Assembly: GCA_016719225.1 (NCBI GenBank)
Contig: JADKAN010000003.1
Location: 1 to 64,000 of the forward strand
Source of the DNA: Flavobacteriales bacterium
Lineage (GTDB): Bacteria > Bacteroidota > Bacteroidia > Flavobacteriales_F > PHOS-HE28
Length of the DNA: 64,000 nucleotides
Direction: 5' to 3'
Shown: positions 53,401-61,578 of the stretch, in pieces
Position numbering within the stretch: position 1 is the stretch's first letter
Layout: each line of letters opens with the position of its first letter
The notes under the pieces: generated by a model
Database searches by the model: none
Seen by the model: only the letters and a program-made list of their open reading frames with translations
What the model was told of the DNA's origin: nothing
Translations under genes and position numbers: made by a program

Positions 53401-54022
53401 CGCACGCGGCTCCGAGGCCATCGGCGAGCGGCCGCTGTTGACGGTGGAGAACCAAGGGTACATCCACTACAATAAGGCAAGCGTTATGCTGTACAACCTC
53501 CGTTCCTACCTCGGCGAGGACACGTTGAACAAGGCGTTCAAGTCCTTGGTGGATTCGTTCGGATATGCGGAACCGCCTTGGCCCACCTCGCTGGAGTGGT
53601 ACCGGGCCGTGAAGAAAGTAACGCCGGACAGTTTGAACTATCTGCTGGAGGACGACATCAAGTACATCACGCTTTACGACAACAAGGTGGTGGAGGCCAA
53701 GGCCGCGATGAATGCCGACAGCACGTGGACCGTTACGATGAAGATGAGCTTGGAAAAGGTCCATGCCGATTCATTGGGCGTGGAAACGGAGGTGCCGATG
53801 GCCGACTGGCTGGACATTTCCGTGGAGCGTTGGCCTTCATTCGGGAAGAACAAGGAGTTGAACGATGTTCCCCTGTTGCAACAGCGGATGAAGCTGACCA
53901 CCGGGGAACACACGCTCACGTTCCAAGTAGCGCACAAGCCTTCGGCGGTCAACATCGATCCTGATCATCTCTTCTTCGACCGGCATCCGGACGACAATCG
54001 TTTGAAGGTGGAGATGAAGTAG
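50420..54022 (+). CDS. ABC permease fused to M1-family metallopeptidase
   Basis: A 1200-residue protein. Residues 1-590 hold about a dozen membrane helices in two sets (QPMVYIFFLIVALLPFFATV, AAIALFVGYSIAGSF, VAFYAGQLVWKERDP, and others), as in ABC-2 permeases. Residues about 640-1190 are an M1 aminopeptidase-like domain with the zinc site HETGH (His937, His941) and the downstream glutamate in LLSESMAQYSAL, plus YSESIGFITD ahead of it. The domain should face the periplasm. Such fusions occur in Bacteroidota; the transported or cleaved substrate is unknown. It is coupled to the ATPase gene upstream. Confidence 0.88.
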   Translation: MTGRFFLFEVRYWLRQPMVYIFFLIVALLPFFATVSPFVTIGGGAGNVYKNAPSVVYQWYGAMSFIAILMVTAFVNSTAIRDFTSNTSQIVFSTPVMKRSYLVGKFLGSTFIAALPVLGVSLGIVLGSWWPSVDPLRVGPNLLLPHVQAFLFIAVPNILFSAAIIFSVAVLMRSTMASFIAAIALFVGYSIAGSFMSDISNETLGALVDPFGSAAIDLLTKYWSVQEKNTQLLPMGGVLLWNRLIWIAVAVGIFLIGYFRFTFTDRVQKAKVQEPDAPAVTAFSGVALPSVHRQFGAKASRLQFLSLFRGDFFGMLKSTPFIIIMTLGLVQMVTALTFVTSMYGNTTYPVTYNVVDVLRGSISFYMLIIVAFYAGQLVWKERDPKIDGIVDALPMATRTNLLAKVSALVALVFVVHVIAALAGMATQLLHGYTRIEPSVYLGYFVLSGTLTFGFWAVVAMLVHVLVNNKYMGYFVFILVFVLNLFAWRALNVGSNLVVLSGTSGLTYSDMNGYGPFLKGWLFFKSYWTVFAGLLLYKAYAWYERGNETNWRWRLRTALQRVGRSWAVATVLGVVFVVLAGFGYYNTKVLNTYKSPEEQEKLQVRYEKEYRKYLHMPQPHFTDLSYFIDMDPEARALKYTVDIKLRNKDNVAIDTLYFNVPHRMDVKIDIAGAELVLNDEGLDQRMYRLATPLAPGAELAMKVSGGWQAKGFPNEVEFTGLVDNGSFFNNMDLIPGIGYDPNAELQDKEKRRKYDLPPNERMPKLTDDPAHRMDNYLLRYSDWVNVRTTIGTAADQIAVAPGSLKKEWTEGGKRWFTYELDYKALNFYSFLSARYEVSREVWKDPQGMGPDVALEVYYQKEHGVNVPRMLNSLHKSLDYYTAHFGPYRQKQARIIEFPRYASFAQAFPGTMPYSESIGFITDLTAKEDIDMVFYVVAHETGHQWWAHQVIGAAMQGSTLLSESMAQYSALMVMEKEYGTGKMRKFLKYEGDKYQNARGSEAIGERPLLTVENQGYIHYNKASVMLYNLRSYLGEDTLNKAFKSLVDSFGYAEPPWPTSLEWYRAVKKVTPDSLNYLLEDDIKYITLYDNKVVEAKAAMNADSTWTVTMKMSLEKVHADSLGVETEVPMADWLDISVERWPSFGKNKELNDVPLLQQRMKLTTGEHTLTFQVAHKPSAVNIDPDHLFFDRHPDDNRLKVEMK

Positions 54023-54042
54023 CGGCTGAGCGCGGTTTTCCT

Positions 54043-57000
54043 CTACTTGTCACCATAACGCGGGTCCGGTCTCCAGGGCAGTTTCTCCAAGGTCTGCGTG
54101 CGCAGTGAGCAGTGTCCGAACTCTTCCTCCACCACGCCGGTGAGTTCATACACGCCGCGTCCTCGGAAGGGAAAGCGGGCAACCACTGACGGGAACTGTG
54201 TACTGTCCCAGAAATCGCCTGCGGGATCGATGAAGGAGCCGAAGCTCATGTACGTGCCCGCATTCGTGGTAGTGGTCTTCACGTGGGTGAGGTAGCCCAG
54301 CATGCGGACGTGCTTGTTGCGGTGCCGGGGCATGTCCCGTGCCGGAATGGTCGCGGGATCTGCCGCGCTCTTTTCATTCGAGGTGCTTTCGTGCACCAAC
54401 GCGAAAGGATCGCCAAGCGGGAAGCCCAGCAGTTCAAGTTGGTCGTAGGCATCGGCCAAGGGATAGTGCTGCAGATCGGGCAACGCCGGTTCTTCCATCC
54501 GGGCGATGAAAAGGTCGCCATCGGTGCGCACCGTGGCGGGCCGGTGAAGCAAGGCCAGGTCCCAGAGCAGTTGCGGCTTCGATCTGCCGGTGAAGCGCAA
54601 GGCGCCTGTGCGCACCAGTATCCGCGCTTGTTCCAGCGGCAGGGGCACGCGGCGCAGCAGGTCAGCGATGTCGGTGAAGGGTCCGTTGCGGCGGCGCTCC
54701 AACAGCAGCAGTCCGGTGGTAGAGTCGGTAAGGCTTTTAATGTTGGACAGGCCGATGAAGATGCTGGGAGCGGTTGAAGATGACAGCTCAGAACCGACAA
54801 TAGATGTCGGATCACCATATAGCAAGGAGCACAGTTCCGCGCTGCGGTTCACGCAAGGCGCTTCGATAACGGCGCCGCTGCGTTTGGCCTCGTGCAGGTA
54901 GAATTCGAGGTTGTAGAACCCACCGAAATTGTTGGCCACGGCCACCATGAATTCCAGTGGATGGTGAGCTTTGAGGTATAGGCTCTGGTAGCTTTCCACG
55001 GCGTAGCTGGCGCTGTGGCCCTTGGCGAAACTGAAGCTGGCGAAGCTCTCGATCTGTCTCCACACCTCCTGCGCCTGCGCGGCGGGATGTCCTTTGGCCG
55101 CGCAGTTGTCGAAGAATTTGAGTTCCACCGCCTTGAACTCGGGCCGTTCGCGGAAGCGCGCCGTCATGCCGCGCCGCAGCAGGTCGGCCTCTTCCAGCGT
55201 GAGGCCCGCGTAGTGATGGGCCACGCGCAGCACGTCCTCTTGGTACACCATCACACCGTAGGTCTCCGGCATGATCTCCAGCAGGGCCTTGGGCGCGAGC
55301 TTGCGTCGTTCGGGATCGTTGTGGCGCAGGATGTATTCGCGCATCATGCCGCTTTCGGCCACGCCCGGCCGGATGATGCTGCTGGCGGCCACCAACGTGA
55401 GGTAGTCCTCCACGTGCAGCTTCTTCAGCAACATGCGCATGGCGGGGCTTTCCACGTAGAAGCAGCCCACGGTATTGCCGGTACGCAACAGTTCCTTGAT
55501 CGCCGGATCGGACTTGAAGCGCGGGATGTCGTGGATGTCAATGCGCGGAACAGGGAAGGAATGTTCGCCGCCGAGGCGCTGAGGCGCAGATAAGGATGCT
55601 CGGGCACATGGAGAGGCGATCGCGTCGGGGCTTAGCCTCCCGACATATGCCGGGGCAACCGGCAACTCATCACTAGCAACTTTTACCCGTGCCTCCACCA
55701 ACTCCACTGCATCCCGGATGTGCCCCAACCCCCGCTGGCTCAGCAGGTCGAACTTGTGCAGCCCAAGGTCCTCGGCCTCCAGCATGCTGAATTGCACCAC
55801 GGGAAAGCCCTTGGGCGGACGGTGCAGCGCGCTGTACGCGGTAAGCGGCAATTCGCTCACGAGGATGCCGCCCACGTGGATGCCGAACTGATGAGGCATG
55901 CCGAGGATGTTGCGCGCATAGCGCACCACGCTCTGCGCCACATGGTCCACTTGGCCGTTGCGCACTACGGTGCTGGGGCTCCCGCCCCCGTAACGTCCGC
56001 CGCTTTCGCTGAGCGCATCGATCTCTTCCGGCGGCAGGCCCATGGCCTTGCCCAGTTCGCGCACGGCACCGCGCCATTGATAGGTGGTGTAGGTGGCGAG
56101 CTGCGCGGCGTGGATGTTCCGGGTGCCGCTTCCGTTATACTTGTTCAGCGCGTAGCGATATACGGCATCGCGGTCCTTCCAGCTGAAGTCGATGTCGAAG
56201 TCGGGCGGTTTCTTGCGGGCGCTGCTGATGAAGCGTTCGAAGTAGAGGTCCAGCTCGATGGGGTCCACATCGGTGATGCCGAGGCAATAGGCCACGATGC
56301 TGTTGGCGCCGCTGCCGCGCCCCACGTGGAAAAAGCCTTGGCTGCGGGCGAAACGCACGATGTCCTGGTTGATCAGGAAGTAGCTGATGAAGCCCATCCG
56401 TTCGATCACGTCCAGTTCGCGTTCCATGCGCGCTAACACATGCGGTGCGGCATCGGGATAGCGGCGCGTGAGGCCCGCGCGCGTATCGGTCCACAGCTTC
56501 TCCCGGTCTTCCGCAAGGCCGGCGCCGAAGACCTTGCGTGTCTTGTCGGTGCTATCGAACGTGATGCTGCATTGCTCCAACAGCTGCTCTGCGTTGCGCG
56601 GTAAGTGGGGCATGTCCCGGTAGATGAGGCGGACCTGCGCGGGGGTGTAAAAGCGTTCATGGGGTGCGGCGAGCTCTTCGGTCGGCAGCATGCTCACCAC
56701 GGTGTTGCGGGCCACGGTGCGCAGCAGGCGGTGTGTGTTGAAGTCGCGCTTGGCGGTGGCTTCGCGGAAAGTCACGGGCAGCAACGCCACCAGGTCGTTC
56801 GGCCGTGCCGCCCACGGGCTGAAGGGTAATCGCGTCAGATCGGAAGGACGGATGCCGATGCGTTCGTTCGGCCGCAGGCGTTGCGGTGCATGTGGCGAGA
56901 AGGGGAGGATGAAGAACACGTCCTCCGATCCGGGTGGACGTTCAGGAAGCTCATCGCCGTCCAATAGGTGTGGGCTGAGCAGCTCATTCAAGCGTTGGAA

Positions 57001-57243
57001 GCCGGCATTGTTCTTGGCGATGCCGATGTAGAGCAGCTCCGCGCCCCGGCGGAATTCGATGCCCACCACGGGAAGAATGCCATACGTGGGGGCGAGGCGC
57101 ACGAGGTCGGAGGCCCCGGCAGTGTTGTGTATGTCCGTGAGCACGAAGGAGCGCAACCCCACGACCCGGGCCTGTTCCAGCAGGTCTTCCGGCGGCATCA
57201 CGCCATGGTTGAAACTGAACCAACTGTGGCAATTGAGGAACAT
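54043..57243 (-). CDS. dnaE: DNA polymerase III alpha-subunit-like protein (DnaE type, accessory copy)
   Basis: A 1066-residue C-family polymerase. The N-terminal PHP domain (NCHSWFSFNHGVMPPEDLLE, VLTDIHNTAG) is followed by the palm with VGRGSGANSIVAYCLGITDV and the catalytic KPPDFDIDFSWKDRD. The fingers have SFAKGHSASYAVESYQSLYL, and an OB-like domain (KHVRMLGYLTHVKTTTT) is near the C-terminus. It is shorter than the replicative DnaE (about 1150 or more residues) and resembles the second DnaE of many Bacteroidota, related to the error-prone DnaE2/ImuC group. No ImuA or ImuB lies beside it. Around residues 524-562 there is an insertion that other copies seem to lack. Confidence 0.88.
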   Translation of the reverse strand: MFLNCHSWFSFNHGVMPPEDLLEQARVVGLRSFVLTDIHNTAGASDLVRLAPTYGILPVVGIEFRRGAELLYIGIAKNNAGFQRLNELLSPHLLDGDELPERPPGSEDVFFILPFSPHAPQRLRPNERIGIRPSDLTRLPFSPWAARPNDLVALLPVTFREATAKRDFNTHRLLRTVARNTVVSMLPTEELAAPHERFYTPAQVRLIYRDMPHLPRNAEQLLEQCSITFDSTDKTRKVFGAGLAEDREKLWTDTRAGLTRRYPDAAPHVLARMERELDVIERMGFISYFLINQDIVRFARSQGFFHVGRGSGANSIVAYCLGITDVDPIELDLYFERFISSARKKPPDFDIDFSWKDRDAVYRYALNKYNGSGTRNIHAAQLATYTTYQWRGAVRELGKAMGLPPEEIDALSESGGRYGGGSPSTVVRNGQVDHVAQSVVRYARNILGMPHQFGIHVGGILVSELPLTAYSALHRPPKGFPVVQFSMLEAEDLGLHKFDLLSQRGLGHIRDAVELVEARVKVASDELPVAPAYVGRLSPDAIASPCARASLSAPQRLGGEHSFPVPRIDIHDIPRFKSDPAIKELLRTGNTVGCFYVESPAMRMLLKKLHVEDYLTLVAASSIIRPGVAESGMMREYILRHNDPERRKLAPKALLEIMPETYGVMVYQEDVLRVAHHYAGLTLEEADLLRRGMTARFRERPEFKAVELKFFDNCAAKGHPAAQAQEVWRQIESFASFSFAKGHSASYAVESYQSLYLKAHHPLEFMVAVANNFGGFYNLEFYLHEAKRSGAVIEAPCVNRSAELCSLLYGDPTSIVGSELSSSTAPSIFIGLSNIKSLTDSTTGLLLLERRRNGPFTDIADLLRRVPLPLEQARILVRTGALRFTGRSKPQLLWDLALLHRPATVRTDGDLFIARMEEPALPDLQHYPLADAYDQLELLGFPLGDPFALVHESTSNEKSAADPATIPARDMPRHRNKHVRMLGYLTHVKTTTTNAGTYMSFGSFIDPAGDFWDSTQFPSVVARFPFRGRGVYELTGVVEEEFGHCSLRTQTLEKLPWRPDPRYGDK
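55560..55675. repeat. repeat-like insertion inside the DnaE-type gene
   Basis: The segment includes GCCGAGGCGCTGAGGCGCAG, which resembles the GCGCCTC-type dispersed repeat seen at 9675-9720, 57450 and 63701. It adds about 40 residues (ELPVAPAYVGRLSPDAIASP and following) without changing frame, between DAVELVEARV and IDIHDIPRF. Confidence 0.45.
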
Positions 57244-57477
57244 GTATCCGGCGGTGACGGTAATTGCGTCGATCCGAAGGCGATAAAATAGTCAATAGTT
57301 GTCAGTTTTCAGGTCCGCACCGCCGAAGCGCTTTGACGAAGGTGTGCCTTTGCCGCAAGGCGGTCGTCGGGTAGATAGCACAAACGAAGAAAGCCCTTGC
57401 TGGGTAAACAGAGCGGGTCACCCCTTCTCCGGGAGAAGGGGCCGGGGATGAGGGCTCTGCGCCTCTGCGGCCAAACG

Positions 57478-58719
57478 CTAGGCGCACTCCAACGTCAGCA
57501 CGGTGATCTCCGGAGGCATCCCGACCCGGCCGGGGAACCCAAGGAAGCCGAAGCCACGGTTGACATACAACTGCAGATCGTTCTTTTTATACAGTCCGGC
57601 CCATTCCTCGTAGATCCATTGGGCGGGGCTGTAGGTGTGCCCGGCGATGGTGATGCCGAACTGCGCGCCGTGCGTGTGTCCGGCAAGCATCAGGTCGATA
57701 CCCGTGGCGCGTACCTGTGCATCCCAATGCGTGGGGTCGTGGCTCATCAACAGGCGGAATTTGTTCGGGTCCGTGCCGGCGATGGCCTTGTCCAAATTGC
57801 CGTACTGCTGGAAACGCGTGCCCCAGTTCTGCACGCCGATCAACGTGAAGTGCTCGCCGTCCTTCTCGATCGGCAGGTGCTCGTCCAGCATGAGCCGGAA
57901 GCCCATGGTGCGATGGTGGGCCTTCAGTTTTTCAAGGTTGGCGGCCTTTTCGGCGGCACTGGTCCAGCTGGAATAATCGCCGTAATCGTGGTTGCCGAGG
58001 ATGGAGAACTTCCCGATCGAAGCCCGAAGGCCGCTCAGCTTTTCCAGCCAAGGCTCCACCTCTTCGGCGAAATTGTTCACCAGATCACCGGTAAAGAGGA
58101 TGAGGTCCGGGCGTTGCTCGTTGATGAGGTCGATACCGTGCTGCACCACATCGGTGCCCGTGTTGAAACTGCCGAGGTGCATATCACTGATCTGCACGAT
58201 CCGGAGGCCATCGAACGCCTTGGGCAGATTACGGGCTTTCACCTTCACTTGGGCCACGTTGAAATTGCGCCACCCGCGGGTCAGTCCGTACAGCACACCG
58301 GCGAAGGGCACGGCCGCGAGCGCCAGCCCGATCTTGGAGAGGAAGCGCAAGCGCCCGTCATCCGTAACGTCACCAGCGGCACCGGGCGCCATCTTGCACC
58401 ACGCCCAGCGGCCCAGTTCCAGCAGGTCCTCCAGCCCATGGAAGAGGATGATGACCACCTTGGGCAACAATAACAGCACGAATAGCCCGATCACCGAATA
58501 GAGGTAGGCGCTGTTGCGCACGGACCGGAGCTCTTCCAGGCGGAACACCCCGAAAGCGATCACGGCCAACATCGCAAGGCTCACGGCCCAGTAAGTGATG
58601 CGCACCACACGCTGCACACCAGCGCTCCATTGGCCGGTAGCGGTGTGGATGCCACGCCACGCGTACCAATCGATGAGGAAAAGGACGAGGATGGTGATGG
58701 CGAGGCGAAGGAAGGTGGC
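57478..58719 (-). CDS. membrane-anchored metallophosphoesterase, 5' end apparently missing
   Basis: The open frame runs without a break from directly after the neighbour's stop at 58720. Its only good start is GTG at 58617, giving 379 residues. Upstream, LRLAITILVLFLIDWYAWRG reads as the first membrane helix of the family but has no start codon. Calcineurin-like motifs are clear: QISDMHLGSF, FTGDLVNN, LGNHDYGDY and AGHTHGAQFG, with metal ligands Asp, His and Asn. Two more helices lie before the catalytic domain. Relatives hydrolyse phosphomonoesters or UDP-diacylglucosamine-like substrates at the membrane. The junction with the pseudogene upstream suggests truncation. Confidence 0.8.
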   Translation of the reverse strand, partial: ATFLRLAITILVLFLIDWYAWRGIHTATGQWSAGVQRVVRITYWAVSLAMLAVIAFGVFRLEELRSVRNSAYLYSVIGLFVLLLLPKVVIILFHGLEDLLELGRWAWCKMAPGAAGDVTDDGRLRFLSKIGLALAAVPFAGVLYGLTRGWRNFNVAQVKVKARNLPKAFDGLRIVQISDMHLGSFNTGTDVVQHGIDLINEQRPDLILFTGDLVNNFAEEVEPWLEKLSGLRASIGKFSILGNHDYGDYSSWTSAAEKAANLEKLKAHHRTMGFRLMLDEHLPIEKDGEHFTLIGVQNWGTRFQQYGNLDKAIAGTDPNKFRLLMSHDPTHWDAQVRATGIDLMLAGHTHGAQFGITIAGHTYSPAQWIYEEWAGLYKKNDLQLYVNRGFGFLGFPGRVGMPPEITVLTLECA

Positions 58720-59960
58720 TTATTCGAAAGGGCCAAAGATGAAGTGCAAGTACATGCTCCAGTCCCAATCGGTACCAAACCAACAGATGGCACTGGAAAA
58801 TGTAAGCTTTAAGGAGATGATGCAGCAGGCTAGAACGAGGATGGAGATGACTTTATGCCATTTGGTTCTCTGATCCAACAAATAGCCCAGAGGAAATGCG
58901 AAAATTGCTCCATACTCGACAAAATTCCTTGAACCGTAGCCACATCCGAATGCCCATGCGAACCACGAGGCACCGATATAACTTACAAGCAGGAAAGTCA
59001 ACCAAGCCCCTAAAACCGGCAATTTCATAGAACGACTATATCTCGATCCTCCGACCAAAACCAGAGCAATGATCGGGCTGTAAGGGAAGAGTCCATTATG
59101 TGGAGCGACCAGAATTTGATGACCTGCGGATGAGGCATTGACAAAACCCTCCTGTCCATATGACCACTTGTCGGGGTGCCAAAAGCATATTGCCAGTAAA
59201 GCATTTGAGGAATACACATGATGGTTGCGCCCGCAATAAACGGTAGTAGGTGACGCGGTAAGACAAATGACTTAATACGCGCAACTAGGTCTGCCCAGGA
59301 CAACGCTGTGACCACAAAAGCAAGGGGTATAAAGAAAATGTTGGTCGGTCTTGTTTACCAACCAACATGCCTAACAGGATTTACTTTGGCCTTGGCTTAT
59401 CAACATCTTGAATGGCGAAGATGAATGCGCTAAAAAGGAAGAATGAGTACACGTGGCTCATTCCTGGATCTCCTATCAAATAAAATAGCAAGTTGGTGCC
59501 GGTCAAGATGGCGAAGAGTGATGCGAGCGCAGCTGAATTCTTGATACGCTTTGTTAGAGTCCAAAAGAGGAGCAGTAGGCCCAGCACTCCGTAGAATGAA
59601 GCTGCAACATCGACCATTGCGTGGTCGACCATTGTGAAGCCGGCTCCAAGCGGGTCTTCAGGAGACCTAAGCGCTTTCCGATAAGGTAGAATGGAACTCG
59701 AAGCATGGCCTCGCCACACGGGTACTTTGTGACAACACGTCCCGGAATGCTATCGAGATAGAAGCCGCTACCTGTACGGCGGTCGATCCCATCGGGAAAA
59801 GCCTTGGGATCGAAATTGTAGTCAAAGACTGCGGGCAGATATACATGGACCGCCCGACCTCACTGTGGTAGGTGAATTTCGGCGAATGACTGTGCCAGTT
59901 CAATGAAAGGAAGACACAAGCTCCGAAAATGAGCAAGGCGCCAGGTCCCTTGTTCTTCAT
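58720..59960 (-). pseudogene. polytopic membrane protein (glycosyltransferase-like), many frameshifts
   Basis: From ATG at 59960 (MKNKGPGALLIFGACVFLSL) the coding signal jumps between frames. VHVYLPAVFDYNFDPKAFPD and GSGFYLDSIPGRVVTKYPCG appear near 59700-59850. ASFYGVLGLLLLFWTLTKRI follows at about 59600. ATIMCIPQMLYWQYAFGTP lies near 59200, and ILVAPHNGLFPYSPIIALVL through GSRNFVEYGAIFAFPLGYLL ends at 58720. The pattern is that of large membrane proteins of the mannosyl/glycosyltransferase type (GT39/87-like). At least three indels are needed to rejoin the pieces. It is AT-richer than its neighbours. It probably entered by transfer and is decaying, although sequencing error could explain some breaks. 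Confidence 0.65.
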
Positions 59961-60119
59961 GATCGACTTTACTGCGTTTCAATTACAGTTCAGCTATTGG
60001 ACCCGGCAGTTGTAATAAGCGGTTTGGCCCATTCGGCAAAGATGGTGTTACGGGCGCTCATATAGCCCCGTCGATTTAACTGGCATTAATCGGGTCCACG
60101 ACAGTAATACCTTCGTGCG

Positions 60120-61574
60120 ATGAACGGAAGGTCGCTGCTGTTGTTAATGGCATCATGGTTCCTGTGCCTTACTGAGGCATCAGCACAAATAACGTGGCAA
60201 GCGACGTATGGAGGAAACTCCACCGATGAGGGCAATTCAGTATTGGTGAGTATGGATGGCAATTATCTTGTAGTTGGCTCTACCGGAAGCTTTGGTGCGG
60301 GAAGTGGGGACATCTATGTACTCATGTTAGATCCCTATGGGGTCAAGATCTGGTCGAGGACCTTGGGCGGTCCTGGTATTGACCAAGGCCGTAAAGTGGT
60401 GCAAGCTCCGGATGGAGGATTTGTCCTTGCAGGGATCACGAATAGCTCCGGCAATGGGGGATATGACGGTTATGTGGCCAAGATCGCCGTTGATGGAACG
60501 CTGCTTTGGGAACATACATACGGTGGTGAAGGATGGGACCTGCTTTACTCCATTAGCAACACACCCGACGGTGGATTTATTACTGCAGGAGAGACGTTTA
60601 GTTCAGGAGCCGGTGGTGGTGATGCTTGGACGGTCAAATTGAGTGCTGAAGGTGATCTTCAATGGGAGCGCACCTATGGTGGGGCTGAAGAGGATTTTGT
60701 TCGAAGTGTGATTACTACCAGCGAAGGGGGCTTTTTGATCGCTGGGGCTACAACAGTGGTAGATGACCAGAATGCGTGGTTGGTTAAACTCGATGAATCA
60801 GGCAATGTCACTTGGGATACACAAGCAGGTGGTGACAGCTTGGATTATGCGAATTCGGTGATACAAACCGCGGACGGGGGATATGCGGCTGTGGGAACAA
60901 CGAAGAGCTATAGTATATATTCTGAGGCTCTGCATTTTAAGTTGGATGCAACTGGTAGTCTCCAATGGTTAAGGAACTGGGGACAAGTGAATAATCAAGA
61001 AAGCCTTGATCAGGTGGAACTTGCTGATGGACGCTTACTTTCTGTTGGATACGTCAACACATCAGGGAGCGGGGGTAAGGATATGTTCATATTCTTTTCT
61101 TCAGCCGATGGTGATTTCTTAGCTGGCATCAGCAATGGAGGTGATAATGGTGCAGGCGATGAGTATGGATACTCGGTCGCAATCGTTCCAGACGGAGGAT
61201 TTGTTTTTTGCGGTTATACAGAGAGCTTTGGGTTCGGGACAAGAGATGTTTATTTGGTGAAAACGGATTCGGTCGGACTTACACAAAGCATTGCAGTCGA
61301 TTCATACTTCGACCCTCTCTCCATCCAAACATCCGCCTCTTTAATCAAGCCATTCTACTACCCAGATCCAACCTCCGGGATGGTTTTACTTTCTGAACCC
61401 ACATCATGGAGTAAAATGGTTCTCTTCGATGCCACGGGACGAACAATGCGCTCTTGGGCACCTCCCTACGGAACGCTTGGGTTTTCAGACCTGACTGATG
61501 GGACCTACTTCCTGCGCGGAACTGACCGGGCGGGTCAGGTGGTGACATCGCCCTTGATCCTGCAAAAGCATTGA
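60120..61574 (+). CDS. secreted beta-propeller protein with T9SS-type C-terminus
   Basis: A 484-residue protein with a signal peptide (LLLLMASWFLCLTEASAQ). Repeats of about 50 residues (GNYLVVGSTGSFGAGSGDIY, GGFVLAGITNSSGNGGYDGY, GGFITAGETFSSGAGGGDAW) with WERTYGG-type ends build a propeller. The last 80 residues (FYYPDPTSGMVLLSEPTSWS to SPLILQKH) look like a type A sorting domain for the type IX system. It is AT-richer than average. A degenerate -7 element TACCTTCG ends four bases before the ATG. Distinct from the DPGPG-type propeller at 18.4 kb. Function unknown. Confidence 0.78.
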   Translation: MNGRSLLLLMASWFLCLTEASAQITWQATYGGNSTDEGNSVLVSMDGNYLVVGSTGSFGAGSGDIYVLMLDPYGVKIWSRTLGGPGIDQGRKVVQAPDGGFVLAGITNSSGNGGYDGYVAKIAVDGTLLWEHTYGGEGWDLLYSISNTPDGGFITAGETFSSGAGGGDAWTVKLSAEGDLQWERTYGGAEEDFVRSVITTSEGGFLIAGATTVVDDQNAWLVKLDESGNVTWDTQAGGDSLDYANSVIQTADGGYAAVGTTKSYSIYSEALHFKLDATGSLQWLRNWGQVNNQESLDQVELADGRLLSVGYVNTSGSGGKDMFIFFSSADGDFLAGISNGGDNGAGDEYGYSVAIVPDGGFVFCGYTESFGFGTRDVYLVKTDSVGLTQSIAVDSYFDPLSIQTSASLIKPFYYPDPTSGMVLLSEPTSWSKMVLFDATGRTMRSWAPPYGTLGFSDLTDGTYFLRGTDRAGQVVTSPLILQKH

Positions 61575-61578
61575 AACC

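Noticed and set aside
57397..58473. 358-codon plus-strand frame over the metallophosphoesterase
   Set aside because: It is the antisense shadow of a gene with clear phosphoesterase motifs.
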